From assembly GCA_011799875.1 (NCBI GenBank), contig CM022302.1:322879114-322943113 (forward strand): a stretch of 64,000 bases of DNA. Reading direction: 5' to 3'. The translations under genes were made by a program, and so were the position numbers. Shown here piece by piece: positions 1 through 9,637 of the stretch. This stretch comes from Thinopyrum elongatum (lineage: Eukaryota; Streptophyta; Magnoliopsida; Poales; Poaceae). The notes beneath the pieces are model-generated. The model was given only the letters and a program-made list of their open reading frames with translations. It had not been told where the DNA came from and did no database searches. Position 1 is the first letter of the stretch. Every line of letters begins with the position of its first letter.

Positions 1-1053
1 TGGGTTTTTTATATTGGGTACAACTGCGAGTGGGAACTTGTGAATGTGCACACTCATCACCGGGTTCCACATCCAAAAATCTTAGACTGCCCTGAGGTTG
101 AGCACACAGATGATCTACGTATGTTCAAATACGATCATGGTGACTATCATCTACAGTAGATAGCACTTTGTCTAGTTCCCAATTGCTCTTGGGATTGTAG
201 GAACGCAGCTTGTTGCCGTCCTTAGTCCTTCGACTGGATGGATATTGCTCAAAAATCAGTTTCTGTACACAGATGTGTACTGTGATGCAATTCGATACGA
301 GGGTCGTGTGTTTGTTTCCACCACTCATGGCACTGTTTTCGCATGGGATCCTTATTGTTTCAGTACGTTTGTCTTCCACTGTATTTATAATTGTTTCATT
401 CACCATGCATGTGAGTTTAGTATCCCCCATACACTAATTAACCTATTTGTGTTTTCCAAGGTCCTGTCAAGATTCCCCCACCAATACTTGGAGAATTTTA
501 TAACCAAGGGGGAGATGACGATGGTGATGATCATGAGCATGAAGACGAGCAGGACCTACATACTCAGTGGCGCCTAGCAATTTATTCCGATGGATCACCT
601 CTTCTTGTCTGTATACAGGGCACTGCTGATGTTATAGAGGAAGCAGGTGTTGTCTCCCATGGTCACACTCTCCGGACCTACTCCAACATCCGTTGCAGGG
701 TATTCGGGATAGATACTAGTGTGCTAGCGCCAGCACCTTCTGCCTGGTTCAATATTGATAGTCTTGGAGAAAACTCGCTCTTCCTTGGACTAAACTATCC
801 AATGATGGTGAAAGGCGATCCAGCTGCTGTTGGCACAACGTTACTACCATTTATGAGAAGCAACTGTATCTATACCTCAGACATTGCTATGGTTCCCTGC
901 CCTGACTATCACAATATGCGTCCTGATATAGGCCGCTTCAGCCTGGATAACGAGTCTTGCGTTGGTCTCGATATTGACAATAGCTGGCCCTGCCCAGAGA
1001 ATCACTTATGGTTCAAATCAAGTGTTTCCAATGCTAAGGACTGGTTAACCTGA
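1..1053 (+). pseudogene. DUF295/KIB1-4 beta-propeller (F-box-associated) gene, 3' part, disabled
   Basis: Cut by the left window edge. Frame 1 from base 1 reads a propeller-like stretch starting WVFYIG and stops at TAG 157-159. Similarity resumes one frame over, around base 205, with VAVLSPSTGW and later GTVFAWDPY. An intron runs from about 365 to 470 (GT donor, TTCCAAG acceptor). The last exon then runs open to the TGA at 1051-1053 and contains SLGENSLFLGLNYPMMVKGD, RSNCIYTSDI and DIGRFSLDN, which are typical of the C-terminal part of plant DUF295 proteins. Known family members are mostly F-box proteins of unknown substrate. The in-frame TAG plus a one-base shift upstream of the intron indicate a pseudogene, unless an unseen splice removes them. 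The last exon itself is intact and well conserved, so inactivation is recent or the gene is expressed in truncated form (inference). Confidence 0.75.
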
Positions 1054-2240
1054 AGTTTATTTCATCACTTTGTTATTTGTTGTGTGATAAAAACTTTAGT
1101 ATAATGTATCCTCATTGTCGTGATATGTTGATGACTTGTTGTATGTAATACTAAATGATATGCCTGTGACAAACTTACTAAATTTATTTATGAATGGCTT
1201 TCGAGTTGCTTCTCAGAGTGGGTGCTGCGACGTGACAATTGTTTTTTTCCCAAATACATAATTGTACGTGCATTGCAACAGGTTATCGGATGAGTCCACT
1301 CAACAATAGTACTACTAGTTAGCTTCACATGCTTCGCGCGACGCGCTGGTGTTTGTAATGTATAGCTATGACTCCCATCATCCTAGGTTGTCGGATGAGT
1401 CCAATCAACGATAGAAATTGCATTCTGATGTTTGGATTCAAACTTTCAAAACTGTTGCACTATCTCTACATCTACATATATGTAATACAATGAGTTTTAA
1501 ACATGAGACCAGCCATCCACCGTCTCAAAGAACACTTTTTAGCCTAGCACAGACTACAGGAAATTTGGCCATAGTGTTTTGTGGGCCATATGTTAATGTG
1601 TTCGCTATACATGACCAGCACCTCGAATCATCGATATATAGTAGGGTGGCATGGGCCAGAACAAGCATTCACGTCCAGGAGTACGGCACACGCCACCAGC
1701 ATGACTCCGATCTGACACCATATTTCTTGGAGTCCATGCTACAGCTATCGCTTCTCCCTCCTTGTTTCCCTAAACTCAACCATCACACGGCGGGCAGGCT
1801 CGGGGTTTGCCGATAGTCGGTTTCCTCAACTGCAGCCCCACTTGTAAGTGAAGACGCGAGACAGCACTCGTTCCCCCCTTGAGCGGCGTGCCGGACCAAC
1901 CGTGTGTTGTGGTGCGACGTGAACAAGGCAGGCTTTTCCTTTTGAACTTGTACTACTAGTAAGTTGTAACGCTTGGGTTCTGCTCCTGGCGTGACCGATA
2001 GATAGAAATAACGATTTTCCTTCCAAGAATAGAAATAATAATTCAAAACGATAGCGCTGGGCTTTTCCCGCATGATAGGCGGGGGAGTTTTGCCAATTTC
2101 GTCCATCATTGCTTTCCTTACATGCGGTCCCACATGTAAGTGATATGCCTAGCCACTGTGCGTTTAGGGGCGGGCCGGAACGACCCTTCTGGGTGAGCCT
2201 ACGCATTGGTCTGCTCGCACGCCTCCCATCTACTCAAAGA
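1054..2240. other. Intergenic, no gene recognised
   Basis: AT-rich downstream DNA of the DUF295 gene. Open stretches here are short and show no family resemblance. The only structure I see is a 29-bp motif present twice (1281-1309 and 1386-1414). Confidence 0.5.
1281..1414. repeat. Pair of 29-bp direct repeats
   Basis: The motif GGTTATCGGATGAGTCCACT and its continuation at 1281-1309 recurs at 1386-1414 with about four mismatches, 105 bp apart. It has no recognisable transposon ends, and its origin is unknown. Confidence 0.6.
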
Positions 2241-2452
2241 CTACGTCCTGATTTGTTGGTGCTTTCATATTTTGTGTCAAATTTTGACCATAGATTCAAT
2301 TGATAAAATTTTAATGCATGTTACTAAAATTTATATGGTTAGATTCATGTTTGAACATAGTTTCCAATGATACTATTTTTTTGTTAATTGAATTCATAGT
2401 AAAAAATTGGCACAAAACACTAAGGGGAACAATAAACCAGGACGGAGGTAGT
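2241..2452. mobile_element. Stowaway-like MITE
   Basis: About 210 bp with diverged terminal inverted repeats: left CTACGTCCTGATTTGTTGG, right the complement of CTACCTCCGTCCTGGTTTAT. The interior is AT-rich and palindromic, with TCAAATTTTGACCATAGATT-like sequence. Non-coding. Size, ends and interior fit the Tc1/mariner-derived Stowaway MITEs that are common next to grass genes. Exact ends are uncertain by a few bases. Confidence 0.7.
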
Positions 2453-2852
2453 ACCCCACACGGCGCCTCCTAGTAGCCAATTAATAGAGGGATGCTTGGC
2501 AGCACTTAAATGGTTAGTAGAACGCCACGGTTTCAATACTACTTCTGTTTCTGATTGTAACGTGTTAGCTCTTTGTTCCAAAATGACTTTGTTTTGGTTG
2601 TTTATGTGTGCGCCTTCGCAAATTGAACCACCACACCCAGAAGTTTGAAATCCATTCCCATTTCTTGCATGGGACCTAAACATTCCCTTTAGATGTGAAT
2701 ATTAAAATATAAGAAGTTTGGTTGTGGCGCGGTTCATGCATGGTGCGTACAAGAGTTATGAAGTTGATTTACAAGGTAAGAAAATTACAGCCTACATGGG
2801 ATTGACACAAAAATAAAGATGCATATGGATCATTCAACGACATCCTCTCGCC

Positions 2853-3406
2853 CTATTGTGCAGGGTCACCAACCGAAGTGTGAGGAGTAGCAGTGTTGGT
2901 GGCGAGCTCAACGTCCTTCTGAACAATGCAGTCCAAGGTTGCCCTGCGATCCAAGAAGGCCAGCGTCCTATCGTCCTCCTCTGGCACATAGTAGTCCTTG
3001 TGGACGATTTGCTCATAGACGTGGGTGATTATGTCAATGGTGTCTTACTACGCCAGGTGCTGCGCGGTGAGCGCGACCTCGAGGTGGACATTCTCCGGCG
3101 CGACGGCGGGCATTCGCAGGGCCACCAGCGTGTCGAAGAGGTTGTCACCATACAGGCCATCGCAGAGCCTGGGCGCGTGGGCTGTAGGCATACGTCAAGG
3201 TCGTCTGCGAGCTTCTTGACGACGGTGAACTTGTCGAGGAAGCCGACCAGGACCTCGTCGAACAAGGAGATGAAGCTGTCGTCCAAGAGGCCTCTCGCCT
3301 TGGCGGCCTTAGGCACGACCTGGAGACGTTCCTCGGTGTCAGTCCGCAGGCCGGCGTCATGGACCATCTGGCATAGCCGGCTCATGCTCGTGCTCATCGC
3401 CTCCAT
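2853..3406 (-). pseudogene. Broken intronless gene, grass protein of unknown function
   Basis: Starts at the ATG 3406-3404 with MEAMSTSMSRLCQMVHDAGL and stays open through LVGFLDKFTVVKKLADDLDV. Near base 3165 the sensible frame shifts by one base to RLCDGLYGDNLFDTLVALRM. It then meets two consecutive stops (TAG TAA, about 3048-3053), continues with DTIDIITHVYEQIVHKDYYV and EEDDRTLAFLDRRATLDCIV, and ends at TAG 2855-2853. With the shift repaired the length is about 184 residues. The amino-acid composition makes sense only in these joined frames, so this was a real gene. It may belong to the small uncharacterised grass families such as DUF1110, but I cannot confirm that. Confidence 0.6.
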
Positions 3407-4173
3407 GTGTCTAGCTTCTAGTCAACTGATCTTGCGATTTGAGTGATCACTCTTGCCCTTGGTTAGGGTGCGTTAGGTGCATAGGATTTCGTAGATTGGA
3501 CTGGCGGGGAGCCTTTATATGAGAAGTGCAGACTGTGTTGCATTCACGTGTGTGTTGGCAATCTACTCCTCGGCCCTTACCCCCTCCGTACTGGTGTAGT
3601 ATAGTCATCTCACTGAGACCAAGTTGGGGGAAAACGAGAGAACTTGATGTTTATTTTGTAATTAATGTCATTGCATGCAGAGGATTGAGCACTACTAGTA
3701 CATGTTGTGCACCCTAAAGAGTGTATAATTTCATCAGAAACGACCTACAAAACCGAATAAAACAATACTCCATGTATTTATTTATGGAGGGAGTAGTATA
3801 TTTTTTGTGATATGCATTACTCGATATTGCTAGCCAAATACTAAATCCAGACGGAGGTGGTAGTACTAGTAAATCCAGACGGTGGTAGTACTAGTAGCAC
3901 TACCAATGAGAGAGTTGGCACCGCCATGCACACAGACCCACATTTATAAACAAATCAATCAAACCAACTACACCAGCCTCTCCCTCTCCCAAACAAGTGT
4001 TTTTTTATTGCTTCAGTCCTCTCCCAATCCCACACAAGTGTTTTTTCATTGCGTGAGTTAATTTGGACTTCTTTGGGGGCACCAGGTGAGCAATGGAGGG
4101 CATTGATGCCAAATGCATCATAAGTGAATTTTGCACGTGTTTTGGCTTACATAGTGGAGGGCCATTATATTTG
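3407..4173. other. Intergenic with a short tandem repeat
   Basis: No gene seen. Bases 3843-3895 hold two copies (28 and 25 bp) of AAATCCAGACGGAGGTGGTA followed by GTACTAGT. They look like the GA-rich end of a degraded Stowaway MITE (compare GGAGGGAGTAGTA at about 3787). Confidence 0.5.
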
Positions 4174-4175
4174 TA

Positions 4176-4383
4176 CTACCTCGTATTTAGTGTAAAAATT
4201 TGACCAAAGATTTACCTAAGAAAATGCCAATGCATGTCACCAAAAATGATACCATTTGAAATTATGTTCAAATACGAATCCAACAATATAATTTTTAGTG
4301 ACATGCATTCACATTTTGTTAGTTAAATCTATGGTCAAAATTTGATACTACAAAATACGAAGAGTAAACCAGGATGAAGGTAG
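4176..4383. mobile_element. Stowaway-like MITE with TA target duplication
   Basis: TA at 4174-4175 and 4384-4385 flank about 208 bp. The left end is CTACCTCGTATTTAGTG. The right end read in reverse is CTACCTTCATCCTGG and, after a gap of about 17 bases, CGTATTTTGTAGTATC. The inner arms TTGACCAAAGATTTA and TTGACCATAGATTTA pair with each other. Non-coding. Confidence 0.75.
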
Positions 4384-4621
4384 TACTTGTTCTTAGTTTA
4401 CGGAGTTACTAGTCTAAGTTACTTGCCACTATGACTAGCCTAGGCTACTAGTACAACAAAAAAACGATGCAGGTGATCACGTGAGAAAAAAGACTGAAAA
4501 CATTTCTTTCGGTGCAGTGTGTAGATCCAGTTTTTAACACTACACTTGTCATCGTAATTTGGGAAAATAACAAAAAAATTGAGCTCCATTGTGATTACCA
4601 TTTAATAGGAAAGAAGTTTCA

Positions 4622-5717
4622 CCTGATGAGTAGCTTCTCCATGCACGGAAAGCATCTAAGGAATGCAACAACTTGATCCAGATTGGGGCCGATAGATTTT
4701 ATTGCCAAGATCTTCACTGTGGGCACAGACTGGGTCAAGCTTGTGGGAATCATTTTCTTGATGACAGTCGTAAATACATCAAGAAGAAATTTAAAATTTT
4801 GAACTTAAAAAAGACGGGGAAGAAGATGAGTGTTGTACCTGAATGAGTATGGATCCAATAACAAGTTCGGAGAATTTGGCGGACGAGTAGTAAACGCTGT
4901 CAATTTCGGTGCGTCAATGACCCTGAATTTTTATGGACCTTCTAGATCAGATACTAGCAATCTCTCAAGGAAAGGTGCATTCTCAATGACCATGACGTGG
5001 AGCACCTCAAGTGATCTCTTCCCAATTGATGTCTTGTTGCGGGGCCAACAAGACACATAAATCAATCAGAGATTCATCGAGGTGATGTGGAGGCTAATGA
5101 ACCCGTGGATCTACCGAAGACGAAGGTACTCGAGCGCAGTACAACCATGGTGCAGGTGCTCCATAGCCTTCTTCGAGATGCCAACGTCGAAGAGGTCGAG
5201 CTGCTTGAGTTGAGGGAGAAGAAGGGTTGGCGCGACATTAATCTGGGGAAAATAGCAGGAGCTGAAGCTAGCACGACGTAGCGTTGGCGTGAGGCGGAGC
5301 ACGGACGGCGACAGAGAGCGGCATCGTCCAACTTCAAACCTGAGCTCCTCTAGTTGATCTAAGGCGGGGGATAAGAACCACTAGTCGAACTTGGCTTGGA
5401 CCTTACAGTTGGTAATGAACATGCGGATGTCAAGGCGTCTGGCTGGCCCAGGGTGCGATGCAAGTATCTTGGACCGTAGCCATGCGTTTGCAATCCCCGT
5501 CGCAGAGGCAGTTGTCGACGGTGAGGTTGAGGGGGACGCGGCGCAAGAGGGGGCGCCACTGCCGAGAGAGCAGGGTGGTCCGCACGGCAGATTTGGTGGG
5601 GAGGAGGGCGATGATGATGAGCAGCATGTCGTCGGGGAGGCTGCTGATGAAGTCCAGGCTCGCTGGATGCGGTTTTGGCAAGAGCCGCCTCCGCTTGTTG
5701 GCTGCCTCGCCGTCCAT
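4622..5717 (-). pseudogene. F-box/LRR (FBD-type) gene, disabled
   Basis: Starts at the ATG 5717-5715 with MDGEAANKRRR, then a clear F-box: SLPDDMLLIIIALLPTKSAV followed by RTTLLSRQWRPL. In SCF ubiquitin ligases this domain binds Skp1. A one-base shift follows MATV near 5465, then KILASHPGPARR, a TAG after CKVQAKFD near 5380, LRR-like text (LEELRF, LRLTPTLRRASFSSCYFPQI, LKQLDLFDVGISKKAMEHL), and further stops near 5115 and 4935. An intron lies between about 4843 and 4795. The last exon has the family signature VKILAIKSIGPNLDQVVAFL and ends at a possible GTGAAA donor near 4621. At least one shift and three stops make it non-functional. The 13.3-kb retrotransposon at 5815 separates it from its upstream DNA. 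Confidence 0.8.
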
Positions 5718-5814
5718 CTTAGCCTGCGGCGATGCCGGTGTACATGTGTGCTGGTGTGTAATGTGTGCTGGGTTTGCGCGAGTGCGTCCTTGTGTGCATG
5801 CCACCGCGGAGTGG

Positions 5815-6668
5815 TGTCGGTGTACTAAGTATTGGGCCACAAGTACCCCGTACTTGTGCACGGGCAGTTGTAGCCATCCTCGTGGCAAGGTTGCCGAGAA
5901 CAGCTCGAGGTCGATTCAAGCCGTCAAGGAAATCATCAAGTCAGAGATCTGAGGATCAGCAGATAAGCGAAGCTGGAATCCAAAGGCCAGTTTCCCCAGC
6001 AAGATCCTTGCCGGGATGGCCTGTCGAGCCCGGCAAGGCTTGGCGCCTGGCAAGGCTTGACGCCCGGCAAGGCTTGGTACCCGGCAAGGTTTGGCGCCTG
6101 GCGAGATTCTGCCACTGTGCCACCGCTTTGGCACAGTAACAAACCTGACATTCTGGGTCCTTCTCTGGATGCGTGGCAACGCGCCAGTGGAGGAGAGCTT
6201 AAGCGGTGCTGATGGGATGGCCCCTTTTTCCATCCCCAAGAAAGTGAGGACACCTAAACGGACACCTCACGGTGCATTAAATGCGCTTGTCCTAATCCGT
6301 CAGGGGTTAGGTATGATACCCTGTAGCTACTTTACACCTCAATGTATGTACATGTTGCCACTGTGGAGACCCCTTTGAGCATATAAAAGGAGGCCCAAGG
6401 CAACTGCTACAGAGGAGGAGAACTTCTGGCCCATTCTGCATGCGTAGCTGCTCTTTGAACGTACTGTTCATTGCGAGCACTCCTGAAGGCTGGGCTCAAG
6501 AACATCAATAAGAACACAAAGCAGGAGTAGGGTTTTACGCTGATCAGCGGCCCGAACCTGGGTAAAAACTTCCCGCGTCGATCATTGGTTCTGCTCTTTG
6601 CGTATACCTCTCCCCCCGCCGAATCGTAAAGGGGTCTCTCGGGATCCCATAGGTGTCGCACGCTGACA
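5815..6668 (+). repeat. 5' LTR (854 bp)
   Basis: Begins TGTCGGTGTACTAAG and ends GTCGCACGCTGACA. Bases about 6010-6095 are an array of 17-18-bp units built on CCCGGCAAGGCTTGGCG. A TATA box lies at 6382-6388. Confidence 0.93.
6382..6388 (+). promoter_or_regulatory. TATA box of the 5' LTR
   Basis: TATAAAA in GAGCATATAAAAGGAGG, correctly placed for a U3 promoter. The same box is at 18832-18838 in the 3' LTR. Transcription would start about 30 bp downstream. Confidence 0.7.
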
Positions 6669-6672
6669 TCTT

Positions 6673-6690
6673 TGGCGCGCCAGGTAGGGG
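6673..6690 (+). other. Candidate primer-binding site
   Basis: TGGCGCGCCAGGTAGGGG lies 4 bp after the LTR end and begins with the TGG expected opposite a tRNA CCA end. The same motif, slightly mutated, follows the 5' LTR of the minus-strand element (55463-55490), supporting a conserved role. I did not assign the primer tRNA. Confidence 0.65.
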
Positions 6691-6755
6691 GATTGAAGGT
6701 TTCATGAACCTGATCTAGTGCTCGGCGCCTTAGTTTCTTCATCATCTTCATCATC

Positions 6756-9637
6756 ATGCTACCCAAGAAGAAGAGCGCTGCGACGGCGCAACCGTCCACG
6801 TCCGTTTTGCCTACACCTTCGCGTATAGGCGACGGCGTGGGTGCAGAAGGAAGAGGACTGGAACCGCCACAGCGTTCTGGTGATCCGAGCCAAGCGAGCG
6901 GTATCGTTCGCAGTGGCAGTGGTAACCTGCACGCCGCTGGATCTAGAGATGGTGCTGTGTTGCCTACGGGTGGCACAATGAACTCGAGAGATCGAAGGAC
7001 GCCTGCTGGAACTCCCGCGCCGGCCCAAGCCTCACGGCCTACCCAGGTCGTGCGTGATGAGCGACGTCATGGCGTTGGTGGTTCGGGGCGTCCCCATGAA
7101 AAGGTTTCTACACATAGATCCCAAGATGCGCGGGACCAGCATGCACACCGAGCTGCCGGCGGAGGTGGCGCACGGTCGCGTGACCGTGGTGGTGCTCCTT
7201 CTAACATGGCTAGGAGTCAGAGCACCTCACGTACCTCGCACTTGTCGCCGCCACCTATGCCAGCGGAAGCCTTGGCACGTGCGTAGCTGCTCCTCGATTT
7301 TCCTCCCACCCCGGAGAAGATGGAGGAGTGGTGAGCTACCATCCAGAGTCTCATCGGCTTCGCCAACAAAGATGGACCGCAAGAGGCAGGGCCCTCGCAG
7401 CGGAGGCCCATCGATCCGGCGCAAGCCGATGTAGAGAAAACCGAAGGTGGTGCAACCACAGTGCACTCCCCTCCGCGGCAGCAGCGGTGGCCGACAACTC
7501 AGCAAGTCGACCGCCATGAAGAAGTTTCCACGGCGTCGTCCGACCCACGGATGCGCCGCGATCAGCGTCAAGTTCTCCAGGAGCGAGGCAAGAAGGACGC
7601 TCGAACTACCATCGAGTGGCGACGGGAAGCGCGCTATCAGTCTGATAAGCGCGTGGGGCCGGCTGTTGACGAGCCTGTGCCAGGGGACGTAGGAGACTTG
7701 CCTTATGAGGTAGGGACTCCAGCGTTTACCCGTGAGCTGCGGCAAGTCCGGTGGCCCAATTACCGAACCTTCAAACAGGAGGTCCTGGAGAAATATGATG
7801 GTAAGACCCATCCCTTGGAGTTCCTGAGCATCTACACCATTGCGGTGCAGGCTGTCGGGGGCCGAGATGACAAGATACTTGCCAACTACTTCCCGTTGGT
7901 GCTCAAACCCAACGTCAGGTCGTGGTTGCTGCATCTGCCGGAAAATTCTATTTCTTCCTGGTCAGATCTGTGCCATCAGTTTGTTGGCGCCTTTGTTGGA
8001 GGCCACCAAGCTCCTGGCCAAGAGAGCGATTTGCACATCATCCCTCTGAAGGAAGGCGAGTCCCTGCGCAAGTTTATCCAGGGATTTAGCCGGGTGCAGT
8101 ACAATATTCCTGACGTTCAACCTGCCGCTGTCATTAGCGCGTTCCACCAGAACATGCGCAACCACAAAATGCGGGAAGAGCTGGCAATGAACAAAGTCAG
8201 GAGTATCGCCGAGCTTTACGCTCTGGCCGACAAGTGCGCTCGAGCTGAAGAGGGGAGGAAACTCCCTGGTGAGGCTGTTGGCGCGGCGGGCGAGTCCGAA
8301 GATGAAGATGCCGCGGCCCCGTCAAGGAATGGCCGGCGGCGAAACAGGAAGCGCGGAGGCAAGGCCGTGCTTGCTGTCGAGGAATCCGACAACCCCGGCG
8401 CCGCCAAGAAGGCCAAGGTTGGCGACCCCGGCAAGGATCTTGCCGGGTGCCCTTCCTGTCAGGCCTTGGTGGCTGCCGACAAGTCGGAGAACTCCGACAA
8501 GCAGTATTGCAAGATCCATCGCACCAAGGGCCACGATCTCTAGAACTGCCGGCAAGTTGAGCAACTTGCGGAGAAGCAGAGGGCCGAATACGAGAGGCGA
8601 GATAAGGAGAAGGCCCAAGATGGTGCTGAGGGGTCCGGCAAGAAGCGCGGTGGCCGAGGGGGTCGCCGCGGCAAGGCCAAGCAGCAAAAGGATCGGCCCG
8701 CTCGGGGCCGAGATAAAGAAGGAGATGATGATGAATCTAGTGAGCAAGAATTCCAGAAGGCTACGGAGGCCATGTGCATTGATGGGGGTGCTTCGCTGCA
8801 TTCCTCCCACCGCCAACTCAAACAGTGGGTGCGGGAGGTCAATGCGGCAGAGCCATCCCCAGATGCGTGTAGGCCTCTGAAGTGGTCCAGCACGCCTATC
8901 ATTTTCGACGCCGAGGATCACCCTGATCGCACAAGTGCGGTCGGGTGCTTGCCATTGTTGGTCTCGCCAACGATTTGCAACCTCAAGGTGACGAAGATGT
9001 TAGTTGACGGCGGGGCCGGCCTAAACTTAATCTCACCGATGTGCTCAGAAAGCTCCAGATTCCCGACGAAGACCTCGAGGAAACATGTACGTTTCAAGGG
9101 GTCAATCCGGGAAGAACCCAGCCTAAGGGCAAGATTACGCTGCTGGTAACATTTGGCAGCGAGCTTAACTTCAGGACCGAGAAGGTGGTGTTTGATGTCG
9201 CCAAGATCCCCATGTCATACAATGGGATCCTTGGTCGGCCAGCGCTGGCTAAGTTTATGGCGGCATCACACTATGCGTACAACGTCTTGAAGATGCCCGG
9301 GCCGTTGGGCGTCATCACTATCCATTCCGATAAGAAAGATGCGCTCATCTGTGCCGACCAACTTTACCGGGAAGCAGTTGCAGCACCTGCCATCAAGGCA
9401 CCTGCTCCTGCCGCTGGAACTCCCGGGGGGAAGAAGAAGACCGGCAGGAACCTTGGCGCGAACTCCGGCAAACGCACCTCCTTGGAGTGCTGCGCTTCCG
9501 TCGAAGACGTACCAGAGAGTTCCACCGGCAAGAACAAGAAGTCCAAGGCTGCTCCGCCGGAGACCAAGAAGGTGCCTGTCAGAGAGGATGGAACGGGGGG
9601 AACTTTCACCATAAGTTCCACCCTAGATGACAAATAG
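6756..9637 (+). pseudogene. gag-pro: gag-protease of the 5815-19118 element, disabled
   Basis: Frame 3 opens at ATG 6756 (MLPKKKS) and is interrupted by TAG 7284-7286, TGA 7332-7334 and TAG 8541-8543. The capsid region reads LANYFPLVLKPNVRSWLLHL and later SWSDLCHQFVGAF. A zinc-finger-like CKIHRTKGHDL...C spans the third stop, where the copies at 36780-37250 and 53095-53811 have CAG. A lysine/arginine-rich nucleic-acid-binding stretch follows. The aspartic protease has LVDGGAGLNLISP near 9003. A one-base loss near 9040 moves the reading to frame 2 (FQGVNPGRTQPKGKITL, YNGILGRPALAKFMAASHY), which ends in LDDK and TAG 9635-9637. Three lesions are element-specific decay; the last TAG is shared with another family. 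Confidence 0.85.
9635..9637 (+). other. UAG between protease and reverse transcriptase
   Basis: In-frame TAG in the context GAC AAA TAG GAA AGC. Frame 2 is open on both sides (LDDK before; ESALVAFLRANVDVFAWQPS after). The same codon in the same context is at 35700-35698 and 52386-52384 in the other Tat family. It may mark a boundary bypassed by splicing or readthrough. Confidence 0.8.

Noticed and set aside
2856..3446. Long plus-strand open frame
   Set aside because: It lies opposite the 2853-3406 pseudogene, with low-complexity Arg/Ser composition typical of the opposite strand of a GC-rich gene.
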